From NCBI RefSeq assembly GCF_002916655.1, contig NZ_PPSM01000014.1, forward strand, positions 248,001 to 312,000: a stretch of DNA of 64,000 nucleotides, given 5' to 3'. A program made the position numbers and the translations under genes. The stretch comes from Novosphingobium sp. HII-3 (lineage in GTDB: Bacteria; Pseudomonadota; Alphaproteobacteria; Sphingomonadales; Sphingomonadaceae). Below the pieces are notes generated by a model. It was not told the DNA's origin. It saw only the letters and a list, made by a program, of their open reading frames with translations, and ran no database searches. Of this stretch, positions 25,133-33,503 are shown piece after piece (the first letter of the stretch is position 1; every line of letters begins with the position of its first letter).

Positions 25133-26713
25133 TTAGGCTGAAGGGCCGCTCGAGCGCCGCCGACGCAGGAGCGCAAGGTCCGCGCGGGTGAATGCTCCGG
25201 ATACGAACGTGGCTGCCGCATAGACGAGGCCACCTGCCGAGACGAGCGCGGTCAATGCCAGCCCTCGCACCAGCCAGGTGCCGCTCACGTAGGGCAGTAT
25301 CAGCCCCTGTCCGAACCAAAGAGCGAGCCCCATGGCGACAGCGGCCAGCGCGAGCCGGGGCGCTCGTCGCTTGAGACGCGCGTCCATGCGGAAGTGCCCT
25401 CGCTTGACCAGCGTGCCGTAGAGCATCGCCACATTGAGCGTGGAGGCGAGCGCTGTCGCCAGCGGCGGACCCATGTGCTGCAGCGGCACGATGAGGATGA
25501 GGTTGCCCACAAGGTTCGCCCCCATGGAAATCATGGCATAGCGCACTGGCGTTTTCGTGTCCTGCCGGGCGTAGTAGCCGGGCGTCAGCACTTTGACGAG
25601 GATGTAGCTGGGCAGGCCGATCGAGAACGCCGCCAGCGCCTCTGCCGTGCGCGCCACGTCGTTGGCGTCGAACTTGCCGTAGCCGAACAGCGCGGCCGCG
25701 ATCGGCTCGCCGCAGACGATGAGAGCGACGGCTGCCGGAAGCGTCAGCAGGAGCGCCAGCTCGAGCCCGCGGTTCTGGGTATCCATCGCGGCCGCTTCCT
25801 CGCCGCCGCCGAGCTGGCGCGAGATCGTGGGCAGCAGGACGGTGCCCAGACCGATGCCGATGAGGCCAAGCGGCAGCTGGTTCAGCCGGTCCGCCATGTA
25901 GATGTACGTGACGGAGCCATGCGCCAGGAGCGACGCGGCCAGAGCGGTCGAGATGACGAGGTTGATCTGCACGGCACCCGCGCCGGCGGCGGCGGGCAGG
26001 ATGAGCTTGAGCAACCGCTTAACGTCGGCGTTCCAAACCGGCATGCGCAGCCGCATCGAAACACCGTTCGTACGGCAGGCGGCGATGAGCCAGGCGAGCT
26101 GGAGGGCGCCGGAAACGGAAACGCCGATGGCCTGGTTGCGCGCCGTCATCAGCGGATCGTCCGAGTGGAAGCCCAGCAGCGCGACGATCAGCGTCAGGTT
26201 CAGCAGGATCGGCGCGGCGGCATTCACCCAGAACTTGTTGAGCGAATTGAGGATGCCGCCCAGCAAGGACACCAGGCTGATGAGGGCGAGGTATGGGATG
26301 GTGAAGCGGCTGAGCGTCACCGCGTAGGCGAACTGCTCGGGGGAGACGCCGTTGAAGCTGCCGGAAAGCAGCAGGGTCAACGGCCAGGCGAAGATCTCCA
26401 GCAGGACCGTCATGATGATGAGGACAGGCAGGAGAACCGAAAGGGCCTGCTCGGCGAAGGTGATCCCGGCGGGGAGGCCAGGACCGTCCGGGTCGGCCAC
26501 CTTCTTGTTGAACATCGGAATGAAGGCCGATGCGAAGGCGCCTTCCGCGAACAGCGCGCGGAACATGTTGGGCAGCCGGAAGGCGATCAGGAACGCGTCG
26601 GACGCGAAGCCCGCGCCGACGAAGCGGGCGAACAGGCTGTCGCGCACGAGACCGAGGATACGGCTGGCGAGCGTCAGCCCGCCGACACTGGCAAGCGCCT
26701 TTGCGAGGTTCAT
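25133..26713 (-). CDS. murJ: Lipid II flippase MurJ (MviN)
   Basis: The product is 526 residues with many hydrophobic segments (about 13-14 predicted by eye). The typical N-terminus is SVGGLTLASRILGLVRDSLFARFVGAG, followed by FRLPNMFRALFAEGAFASAFIPMF. MurJ flips lipid II across the inner membrane for peptidoglycan synthesis and belongs to the MOP superfamily. The conserved Arg/Asp residues of the central cavity (RxxGLxRD, RLPN) are present. It is upstream of trpS on the same strand. Confidence 0.96.
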   Translation of the reverse strand: MNLAKALASVGGLTLASRILGLVRDSLFARFVGAGFASDAFLIAFRLPNMFRALFAEGAFASAFIPMFNKKVADPDGPGLPAGITFAEQALSVLLPVLIIMTVLLEIFAWPLTLLLSGSFNGVSPEQFAYAVTLSRFTIPYLALISLVSLLGGILNSLNKFWVNAAAPILLNLTLIVALLGFHSDDPLMTARNQAIGVSVSGALQLAWLIAACRTNGVSMRLRMPVWNADVKRLLKLILPAAAGAGAVQINLVISTALAASLLAHGSVTYIYMADRLNQLPLGLIGIGLGTVLLPTISRQLGGGEEAAAMDTQNRGLELALLLTLPAAVALIVCGEPIAAALFGYGKFDANDVARTAEALAAFSIGLPSYILVKVLTPGYYARQDTKTPVRYAMISMGANLVGNLILIVPLQHMGPPLATALASTLNVAMLYGTLVKRGHFRMDARLKRRAPRLALAAVAMGLALWFGQGLILPYVSGTWLVRGLALTALVSAGGLVYAAATFVSGAFTRADLALLRRRRSSGPSA

Positions 26714-26903
26714 GTCACGCCTTTCTGGCTGCCGGCACCCGGCGTCCCGCGCTTCGCTCCGGCGATGAGCCGATCGCTGGCGTCACGTGGGGCCGCGTCA
26801 GGTCGGGCGGCGAGGGGCGCGAGCACACGGACCCGCCACCCCGCCTCGCCCAGGGAAGAAGCCCCGATGCGTTTCCGCATGAGGCTTGCGGCCCGGTCGT
26901 GGA

Positions 26904-27437
26904 TCAGGCGTGGCCGGCGGGCTCGCCGATGCCGGCTTCGGCCTGCTGCGCCTGCGCCTGAAGCTGCTGCAGGTAGAGGCCGTTGAAGTCGATGGGCTCG
27001 AGCATCAGCGGCGCGAAGCCTGCATCGCGCACCGCGTCCGAGATCACGCGGCGAGCATAGGGGAAGAGGATGCGGGGGGCTTCGGCGAACAGGAACGCGT
27101 GGGCCTGCCCCTCTTCGAGGTTGCGCATGCCGACGAGCCCGCAGTAGCTCAGTTCCACGGCCCAGGCGGTGCCGGCGCCAGTCGTGGACGAGCACATGAT
27201 CTTGAGCTCGACTTCGTGGACCTCGCCTTCGATCGCGCGCGCGCCGATGTTGAACTGGACGTCGATCTGCGGCTGTTCCTGCCAGGAGAAGCTTTCCGGA
27301 GAGTTGGGACTCTCGACCGAAAGGTCCTTCACGTACTGCGAGATGATGCCTGCAGCAGGCGCGGCATCTTCGCCGTTGTCAAGGTTGAGGTCGGAAATGA
27401 CGTTGCCTTCGTCGGCCATCTGGTCTGTGTCCCGCAA
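26904..27437 (-). CDS. secB: Protein-export chaperone SecB
   Basis: The product is 177 residues with the SecB core: QYVKDLSVESPNSP (near 31-44), FNIGARAIEGEVHEVELKI, LSYCGLV, LFPYARRVISDAVRDAGF, and LEPIDFNGLYLQQ. SecB tetramers hold precursor proteins unfolded and hand them to SecA. The N-terminal acidic extension and C-terminal Ala/Gln/Glu tail are usual for alphaproteobacteria. It is divergent from the Tim44-like gene, the classic secB-timA arrangement of this class. Confidence 0.96.
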   Translation of the reverse strand: MRDTDQMADEGNVISDLNLDNGEDAAPAAGIISQYVKDLSVESPNSPESFSWQEQPQIDVQFNIGARAIEGEVHEVELKIMCSSTTGAGTAWAVELSYCGLVGMRNLEEGQAHAFLFAEAPRILFPYARRVISDAVRDAGFAPLMLEPIDFNGLYLQQLQAQAQQAEAGIGEPAGHA

Positions 27438-27759
27438 TGGAAATTTGAAAGAGGTCAGGGGGCGCGCCTAAAGCATTTTGAGCCTGCGTGGAACACCCGA
27501 GCTTCCGGAAAATGCAGAGGCCTTCGTCTCGATAAGGAGTAGCGGATTCGAAGAGCCCCTCCGCCCGGCGAAAAAATGCCCCGGACGAACGGGTCATTCG
27601 TTGTTCATTTGTAAAGCGTACCTATCTCAGGCTATGTTCGGGCGCTGAGGCCGGTCGAAGCGCGAGAGTCTTCAGGACTCCCTGCCATCGAAGCCGGTCC
27701 GCCGTTCCGATGATCGGGAACGATCGCCGGATGGTGCTTAGAAGGATGGATTTAGGGAC
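27438..27759. promoter_or_regulatory. Divergent promoter region between secB and Tim44-like gene
   Basis: These 322 bases separate two divergent genes and must hold both promoters. The part around 27590-27650 is relatively AT-rich and is the likeliest promoter core for the rightward gene. I see no convincing gene or strong operator here. Confidence 0.5.
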
Positions 27760-28449
27760 GTGACACCGGAAATAGTGATCCTGGCCATGATTGCAGCCTT
27801 CCTGGGCTTGCGGCTCTACTCGGTGCTTGGCCGCAGGGCCGAGCATGAGGAGGAGCCGATCCAGGGGCGCTTCGATGGCCGTCCGGGTCAGAAGCCGGGT
27901 GCTCCGCGGGTGGCAGCGCAGCCGCGCCCGGATCAGCGGAGCGATGACCGCGCCCGTGGCGAGCAGCCCCGGCAGCGCACCATTCCGCTTGCTCCTCCGG
28001 CTGTGGAGCGGGGGCTTGCGGAAATTGCGCAGGCTGACCGGCGCTTCGATCCCGCAACTTTCGTGGAGGGCGCGCGCGGCGCCTATCGCATGATCCTCGA
28101 AGCCTTCTGGAAGGGCGACAAGGCAGAACTGCGCCATCTTTGCGACAATGACGTTTATGCCAGCTTCGCCAGCGCGGTGGACGCGCGCCTTGAAGCGGGG
28201 GAGATGCTGGATAACCGGTTGATCCGCATCGAAGAAGTCGCCTTCGTCGCGGCTGGCGTGGAGAACGGTCACGCCCGCATCACGCTGCGCTTCCGCTCCG
28301 ATATCGCTGCGGTGACTCGCAACGCAGAAGGTTTGGTCGTGGCCGGATCGCTCGACGACGCCATCGAGGCGATCGACGTGTGGACCTTCGGTCGCTCCGT
28401 CAACTCGGCTGATCCGGATTGGCTGCTGGAAGAAACCGACGAAGGTTGA
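27760..28449 (+). CDS. Tim44-like domain protein
   Basis: The product is 229 residues with a GTG start at 27760. An N-terminal membrane anchor (IVILAMIAAFLGLRLYSVLG) is followed by a Pro/Arg/Gln-rich linker (about 35-85). The Tim44/MBA1-type domain comes next (FVEGARGAYRMILEAFWKGDKAELRHL...). Bacterial Tim44-like proteins are inner-membrane proteins of unclear function, with a fold related to the mitochondrial import motor subunit. The gene sits divergent to secB and upstream of mltA and smr, a conserved alphaproteobacterial order. A strong hairpin follows it. Confidence 0.9.
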   Translation: MTPEIVILAMIAAFLGLRLYSVLGRRAEHEEEPIQGRFDGRPGQKPGAPRVAAQPRPDQRSDDRARGEQPRQRTIPLAPPAVERGLAEIAQADRRFDPATFVEGARGAYRMILEAFWKGDKAELRHLCDNDVYASFASAVDARLEAGEMLDNRLIRIEEVAFVAAGVENGHARITLRFRSDIAAVTRNAEGLVVAGSLDDAIEAIDVWTFGRSVNSADPDWLLEETDEG

Positions 28450-28489
28450 TCCGCTTGCGCGACACCTGCTAACCGAACGATCCTTGTTC

Positions 28490-28512
28490 GCCCCGCGCCC
28501 CTGGCGCGGGGC
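28490..28512 (+). terminator. Hairpin terminator after the Tim44-like gene
   Basis: A perfect ten-pair stem (GCCCCGCGCC, loop CCT, GGCGCGGGGC) followed by TTCTGCTTTCT lies 40 bases after the Tim44-like stop and just before the mltA start at 28530. It may attenuate rather than fully separate the two genes. Confidence 0.65.
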
Positions 28513-28529
28513 TTCTGCTTTCTGAAGGG

Positions 28530-29777
28530 GTGATCGTGCGGGAAGGATCCGGGGTGAGGCGGCTCGTTGGCCGAGGGCTTCAGGCATTTTCCACCGGCCT
28601 CCTGTCTGCCGCTCTGGCCGCCTGCGGGGGCATTGTCCCCTCCACAGGAGGGCCTCGGCCGCCGCAGCCCTCGGTGGAACAGCCGCAGCTTCCGCCCCCG
28701 CCGCAAAACGCCCTGCTTGCGGGAGTCCGGCGCGGGCCGCCTGTCACCTCGCTGCAGATGGCCACGAGCGATGCCGCCGGCGCGCTCTCGTCCTTTCGCG
28801 AAAGCTGTCCCCGCCTCATCCGTCGTGCCGATGTCAGCGCGCTGACGAAGCCGGACGACTGGCGGCAGGCGTGCACTGCGGCGGCCAATTGGGGTGCCGG
28901 CTCTCCGGCGGCCTTCTTCGTCACATTCTTCGAGACGGCGCAAGTGAGTGACGGAGTGGCGTTTGCCACCGGATACTACGAGCCCGAAATCGCCGGATCG
29001 CGCACGCGACGGACGGGCCACGATGTGCCCGTCTACGCGCTGCCGCGCGACCTTGTCCGAGCGCGCCCGGGGGATGCGCCGCCCCTTACGGACGGGCGCA
29101 TGCCTCTGGGGCGCTATGCTCCGGACGGAACCTTCACCGCTTACTACGATCGGGCGCAGATCAACGCCGGGGCGCTCGCGGGCAAGGGGTTGGAGATTGC
29201 CTGGGTGGCGGATCCGGTGGAATTCTTTTTCCTGCAGGTGCAGGGGTCGGGCCGCCTTGTCGCTCCCGACGGGACGGTGACACGGATCGGCTACGCCGGT
29301 CAGAACGGGCTGCCTTACATCGGCATCGGCGGGGTAATGCGTGACCGGGGCCTCGTGGGATCGGGGCCGGGCCACTATCCCGCCTCCATGCAGGGCATCA
29401 TGCGCTACCTGCGGGAGCATCCGGCCGAAGGGCGTGCGTTGATGGACCTCAATCGCTCCTGGGTGTTCTTCCGCGTACTGACCGGCGACGGTCCGCTGGG
29501 CGCCCTGAACGTGCCGGTGCGAGCCGGCAATTCGGTGGCGGCCGACCCCCGCTTCGTGCCTCTCGGGGCGCCCGTATGGCTTGACCTCGACAGGCGCGAG
29601 GCGAGCGGCCTGTGGATCGCGCAGGACACTGGCGGCGCCATCAAAGGTGCCAACCGCTTCGACACCTTCTGGGGTGCAGGTGATCAGGCGAGGGTCACCG
29701 CCGGCGGCATGAGCGGGCGGGGAAGCGCACTCGTGCTGCTGCCCAAGGGCGTCCTCAGCCGGCTCGGTGCGCGATGA
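28530..29777 (+). CDS. mltA: Membrane-bound lytic murein transglycosylase A
   Basis: The product is 415 residues from a GTG at 28530, with a signal peptide and lipobox LAAC near residue 31. The MltA barrel shows FATGYYEPEIAGSRTR, PLGRYAPDGTFTAYYDRAQI, EFFFLQVQGSGRL, and the C-terminal 3D domain WIAQDTGGAIKGANRFDTFWGAG with its conserved Asp residues. MltA cleaves peptidoglycan glycan strands to 1,6-anhydro-muropeptides at the outer membrane. The stop overlaps the smr start (ATGA). Confidence 0.95.
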   Translation: MIVREGSGVRRLVGRGLQAFSTGLLSAALAACGGIVPSTGGPRPPQPSVEQPQLPPPPQNALLAGVRRGPPVTSLQMATSDAAGALSSFRESCPRLIRRADVSALTKPDDWRQACTAAANWGAGSPAAFFVTFFETAQVSDGVAFATGYYEPEIAGSRTRRTGHDVPVYALPRDLVRARPGDAPPLTDGRMPLGRYAPDGTFTAYYDRAQINAGALAGKGLEIAWVADPVEFFFLQVQGSGRLVAPDGTVTRIGYAGQNGLPYIGIGGVMRDRGLVGSGPGHYPASMQGIMRYLREHPAEGRALMDLNRSWVFFRVLTGDGPLGALNVPVRAGNSVAADPRFVPLGAPVWLDLDRREASGLWIAQDTGGAIKGANRFDTFWGAGDQARVTAGGMSGRGSALVLLPKGVLSRLGAR

Positions 29778-30379
29778 CAAGCCGGGGAACGCGGCAGGGG
29801 CGGCGCCTGACACCGGAGGAGCAGGCCGTGTGGGCGCAGGTCGTTCGGACCGTGAAGCCGCTCCCCTCCGAGGCCCGGCGCACAAGGACGGAGGCCCAAG
29901 GAGGCGAAGCGCACGGGGCGCCGACATCCGGCGATGTGATGCCGCCGGCTCCGCCCGCCAAGGTCAAGGGCCGAGTGCCGCCGCCGCTACCTCCCAAGCC
30001 CGTACCGCCGAAGCCGCTGGGGGCGACAGGTCCGGTGAACCTCGATGGCTCATGGGAAAAGCGCATCTCCAAAGGCACGCTGGTCCCCGATTTCAGTCTC
30101 GATCTTCATGGAGCCAGTCTTGATCAGGCGTACCTGCGCCTGATGCACGGTCTGGTCCAGGCAAAGGCGATGGGCGCGCGCGTCGTGCTGCTCGTGACCG
30201 GAAAAGCACGGCCTGTGGATGCCGCCGATCGCGGCTCTGCGCGAGGGGCGATCCGTGCCAAAGTGGCCGATTGGCTGGGGGCGAGCGAACATGCATCGGA
30301 CATCGTCGCCATCCGCGCCGCGCACCGCAGACACGGCGGGCCGGGTGCGCTTTACCTGGTGCTCAGGAAGCGCCGCTGA
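29774..30379 (+). CDS. Smr domain protein
   Basis: The product is 201 residues; its start overlaps the mltA stop. A disordered Pro-rich stretch (about 35-85, repeated PPKP) leads to the Smr domain: LVPDFSLDLHGASLDQAYLRLMHGLVQAKAMGARVVLLVTGK, then a variable loop and GALYLVLRKRR. Smr domains (MutS2 C-terminus type) can nick or cleave nucleic acid. The standard LDLHG is present, as is the VTGK strand end, where the canonical motif is TGxG. The cellular role in alphaproteobacteria is not established. Confidence 0.9.
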   Translation: MTSRGTRQGRRLTPEEQAVWAQVVRTVKPLPSEARRTRTEAQGGEAHGAPTSGDVMPPAPPAKVKGRVPPPLPPKPVPPKPLGATGPVNLDGSWEKRISKGTLVPDFSLDLHGASLDQAYLRLMHGLVQAKAMGARVVLLVTGKARPVDAADRGSARGAIRAKVADWLGASEHASDIVAIRAAHRRHGGPGALYLVLRKRR

Positions 30380-30429
30380 CACCGGGGCGGGAAGCTCTGG
30401 AAAACCGTCGCTCTCAAGAACGGGAAAGA

Positions 30430-30503
30430 TGGAGGCCCGAGCCGGAATCGAACCGGCGTGCAAGGATTTGCAGTCCTCTGCGTCACCACTCCGCCATCGG
30501 GCC
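30430..30503 (-). tRNA. tRNA-Cys (GCA)
   Basis: On the minus strand the sequence begins GGCCCGA and ends TCGGGCC, U discriminator, then encoded CCA (30430-30432). The acceptor arms pair over seven bases (30497-30503 with 30434-30440). The anticodon GCA is at 30469-30471 inside the loop CTGCAAA, and the T-arm reads GCCGG-TTCGATT-CCGGC. The U discriminator base is the tRNA-Cys identity element. Confidence 0.96.
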
Positions 30504-30694
30504 ATCCGTGTGGAGGAATGCGCGCCTAGCAACCGATCACGGGGAGCGCAATGGCATTTTGGCTAATCCGCCGTATTTTTGTTGAGCGTGCGCGTGAGCC
30601 GCGCGGAACCCGTGGCGCCAGCGTTCGCTTCTTGTCACGTCCCGGCTGCATCTGAAGCGGCAGTTTTGTTCTGTCTGTCCGAAAGGTCTTCGCA

Positions 30695-31225
30695 ATGATC
30701 CTTGGAGCGGTTCTGGCCGGCGGGCAATCAACCCGCTTCGGCAGTGACAAGGCTCTGGCCGAGATCGGCGGCCGCACGCTGCTCTCGCTGGCGGTGGACA
30801 TGCTCTCCGGGTGGTGCGAACTTGTGGTGGTGACCGGCCGCGAAACGGCCCCGGCGCGCACGGTTCCGGACTGGCCGCGCGCTGGCATGGGGCCGCTCGG
30901 GGGCCTGGCCGCCGCAATGCGGCTGGCGGCGGACGAAGGCTATGAGGCCGTGCTGAGTTGCAGTGTCGATGCCGCCCTGCTTCCCGAGGATTTGCCGGTT
31001 CTGCTCGGGAAGGCCCCGGCCTGTCTGTCGGCACAGCCGGTTGTCGGGCTCTGGCCGACCGCAGCCCTTCCGCAATTGGAGGCCCTGCTTTCGAGCCCCG
31101 TAGTTCATTCGCTGAAGCGGTTCGCCACGATGATCGGGGCGAGGCAGGTGGAGACCGCCTCGCCCATAGCCAACATCAATACGCCCGCCGATCTCGCCGC
31201 TCTGTTGCCCAACGAGGAGCGCTGA
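30695..31225 (+). CDS. mobA: Molybdenum cofactor guanylyltransferase
   Basis: The product is 176 residues, slightly short for the family. The nucleotide-binding signature is AVLAGGQSTRFGSDKALAEIGG (5-26). Then GPLGGLAAAMRLA and SCSVDAALLPEDLP supply the metal-binding Asp region, and INTPADLA ends the protein. MobA links GMP to molybdopterin to make the bis-MGD cofactor of DMSO-reductase-family enzymes. It lies alone beside tRNA-Cys and is convergent with the winged-helix regulator, the two stops separated by three bases. Confidence 0.9.
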   Translation: MILGAVLAGGQSTRFGSDKALAEIGGRTLLSLAVDMLSGWCELVVVTGRETAPARTVPDWPRAGMGPLGGLAAAMRLAADEGYEAVLSCSVDAALLPEDLPVLLGKAPACLSAQPVVGLWPTAALPQLEALLSSPVVHSLKRFATMIGARQVETASPIANINTPADLAALLPNEER

Positions 31226-31228
31226 GCG

Positions 31229-31966
31229 TCAAAGCATGGCCTGTGCAGGAGCGATGCGGGCAGGCTGAACGGCAGTGAACGCAATGTCTGCCGCGGGAGG
31301 AACGTCGTCGGCCCGCATCAGGCAGTAGCCACCGTTGGGTGAAGTTGCGATTATGCCCGACAGGCCTACGAAGCCGAGCTTGCGGCGCAGGCGGGACATG
31401 TGGACAGCGATGCTGTTCGTCTCCGGCACGAACCCCATGCGCCAGACATCGTGGATGAGGTCCTGCTTGCTCACGGTTTCGCCTGGCGCGTCGGCAAGGC
31501 GCCAGATCAGGGCGAACTCGCGCGGGTTCAGGTTGAGCGATTTGCCATGACCATACGCTTCGCGCGCGACGAGATCGAGCTCAAGATCACCGAGGCGCCG
31601 GTGCCGGGGGACCCACCCGGTCAGTTCCGCCAGGCGTCCCGCACGCGCCGCGAATTCTCCGCCCTCGATCGCCTCAGCCACGGCCTCTCCGAAGCCGACG
31701 CGAAGGAGTTCCGCACGCTCATGCGCCGTGGAAGGGGTGATGACGAGGATGAACCGGCGGTCCTCTTCGCGTACCGCCAGAAGGCGCTCCCACGCGGTGT
31801 CTTCGAGAGGACCGGCGGGAAGGATGCCGATGCAGCCGCTCGACGCTTCTCCTCTGACGTCGAGCGTCCATCCGCATGAGGTGAGATCAAATTGGGCCGG
31901 GATCCGTCCCGAGCCAAGCCATACAAAGCTATGAGGCGTTTCCCGCCTCATGAAAGTGTCCGTCAT
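31229..31966 (-). CDS. Winged-helix (OmpR-type) regulator with degenerate receiver
   Basis: The product is 245 residues. The C-terminal OmpR/PhoB DNA-binding domain is clear: LNLNPREFALIWRLADAPGETVSKQDLIHDVW, then SIAVHMSRLRRKLG and ATSPNGGYCL. The N-terminal 120 residues have receiver-like strands (CIGILPAG, RFILVITPS) but no phospho-acceptor Asp in the expected VDxxLP context, so it is probably not a normal phosphorylated response regulator. No histidine kinase is adjacent. The upstream region holds paired TATTTTTACA repeats suitable for a dimeric winged-helix protein. Confidence 0.82.
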   Translation of the reverse strand: MTDTFMRRETPHSFVWLGSGRIPAQFDLTSCGWTLDVRGEASSGCIGILPAGPLEDTAWERLLAVREEDRRFILVITPSTAHERAELLRVGFGEAVAEAIEGGEFAARAGRLAELTGWVPRHRRLGDLELDLVAREAYGHGKSLNLNPREFALIWRLADAPGETVSKQDLIHDVWRMGFVPETNSIAVHMSRLRRKLGFVGLSGIIATSPNGGYCLMRADDVPPAADIAFTAVQPARIAPAQAML

Positions 31967-32016
31967 CTGCCCCCCAGATTTCTTGACATGACAAAAAACT
32001 AGGTGGGCAGATGACG

Positions 32017-32053
32017 TATTTTTACACTTTGTAACAACACCTATATTTTTACA
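32017..32053. promoter_or_regulatory. Direct repeats TATTTTTACA upstream of the winged-helix regulator
   Basis: TATTTTTACA occurs at 32017-32026 and again at 32044-32053, 27 bases start to start, in an AT-rich stretch 50-90 bases upstream of the regulator start at 31966. OmpR-type dimers bind direct repeats. On the coding strand the words read TGTAAAAATA. The binding factor is inferred from position only. Confidence 0.45.
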
Positions 32054-32112
32054 GCCTTACTCCGGCGGTAACCATAAATCCGCAGAACTCCTGAACTTTC
32101 AGTTGGGATTTT

Positions 32113-33312
32113 TCAGGATGAAGGAATGTTAACGCCCATGGAAGTGAGATAGCGCTTCACGTTGCGGGCCGCCTGCCGGAGACGCTGTTCGTTCTCTACC
32201 ATAGCGATTCTGACGAAACCCTCGCCGTCCTCACCGTATCCGACGCCGGGCGCGACCGCGACTTCGGCGTGCGTGAGCAACTGCTTGGAGAATTCGAGGC
32301 TGCCCATCTCCCGCAGGGCGGGGGGCAGCGGGGCCCAGGCGAACATCGAGGCCTTGGGCGGGGGAATGTCCCACCCTGCGCGACCGAACGCTTCCACCAT
32401 GACGTCGCGGCGCTTCTGGTAGAGGTTACGGTTCCGCTCGACGATGTCCTGGGGGCCGTTGAGTGCCGCGCAGGCTGCGGCCTGAATGGGCGTGAAAGCG
32501 CCATAGTCGAGATAAGACTTCACCCGGGTGAGTGCGGCAATCAGCTTCTGATTGCCCACCGCAAAACCGATGCGCCAGCCCGCCATCGAGTAGGTCTTGC
32601 TCATCGAGGTGAATTCCACGGCCACCTCCTTCGCGCCGGGCACTTCCAGGATCGAGCGCGTAGGGTTGCCGTCGTAGTACAGCTCCGAATAGGCGAGATC
32701 CGAAAGGATCCAGACCTTGTTTTCCTTCGCCCAGGCCACGAGCCGCTCGTAAAAGGCGAGGTCGACGGTCTCCGCAGTCGGGTTGGACGGGTAGTTGACG
32801 ATCAGGATCGACGGCCGCGGCACTGTGAAGGCCATGGCGCGGTCGAGAGAGCGCCAGTAATGCTCGTCGGGCGTGGTCGGCACGGAACGAATCGTCGCGC
32901 CGGCGATGATGAAGCCGAAGGTGTGGATCGGATAGCTGGGGTTGGGGGCCAGCACCACGTCGCCCGGTGCGGTGATCGCGGTTGCCAAACTGGCGAGGCC
33001 CTCCTTGGAGCCCATGGTCACCACGACTTCGTTTTCCGGGTCGAGTTCCACGTTGAAGCGGTTGGCGTAGTAGTTCGCCTGTGCGCGCCGCAAGCCCGGG
33101 ATGCCTTTCGACTGCGAATAGCCATGCGCGCTCGGCTTCTGGGCGACTTCGCACAGCTTGTCTAGCACGTGCTGGGGCGGCGGCAGATCCGGATTGCCCA
33201 TGCCAAGGTCGATGATGTCCTTACCCGCCTGACGCGCCGCGTGCCTCATCGCGTTTACTTCGGCGATGACATAGGGCGGCAGTCGCTTGATGCGGTAGAA
33301 CTCGTCTTCCAT
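32113..33312 (-). CDS. alaC: Alanine transaminase-type PLP aminotransferase
   Basis: The product is 399 residues, a fold-type I class I/II aminotransferase. Substrate and cofactor motifs: IDLGMGNPDLP (35-45), NPSYPIHTFG, NYPSNPTAETV, DLAYSELYYDG and the PLP lysine in EFTSMSKTYSMAGWRIGFAVG. The full-length match of the N-terminus (RIKRLPPYVIAEVNAMRHAARQAGKDI) is characteristic of the AlaC/LL-diaminopimelate aminotransferase-like subgroup. AlaC makes alanine from pyruvate and glutamate. A related specificity such as methionine or valine cannot be excluded by sequence alone. Confidence 0.88.
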   Translation of the reverse strand: MEDEFYRIKRLPPYVIAEVNAMRHAARQAGKDIIDLGMGNPDLPPPQHVLDKLCEVAQKPSAHGYSQSKGIPGLRRAQANYYANRFNVELDPENEVVVTMGSKEGLASLATAITAPGDVVLAPNPSYPIHTFGFIIAGATIRSVPTTPDEHYWRSLDRAMAFTVPRPSILIVNYPSNPTAETVDLAFYERLVAWAKENKVWILSDLAYSELYYDGNPTRSILEVPGAKEVAVEFTSMSKTYSMAGWRIGFAVGNQKLIAALTRVKSYLDYGAFTPIQAAACAALNGPQDIVERNRNLYQKRRDVMVEAFGRAGWDIPPPKASMFAWAPLPPALREMGSLEFSKQLLTHAEVAVAPGVGYGEDGEGFVRIAMVENEQRLRQAARNVKRYLTSMGVNIPSS

Positions 33313-33503
33313 GACCTCTGATATCCAGTAGCGTTGGCGGCAGGAGCGCCGCCCCGTCCCTGTAGGGGATTACGCCGTTCGCGCAAATGGGGTCTGGCGA
33401 AAGATAATTGCCCGATTTCGTGCTGACGGATGCGCAAGAAGGGTCGACAGGGGCGTTCCCGCTCGCCAAAATCAGAAGCTATTCCCAGGAGAGCGAAGTG
33501 CCC

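Noticed and set aside
25394-26986. 530-residue plus-strand open frame
   Set aside because: It is the shadow of murJ, an Arg/Gln/His-rich antisense reading with no family resemblance.
28269-29927. 552-residue minus-strand open frame
   Set aside because: It is the shadow of mltA, which has lipobox and catalytic Asp motifs.
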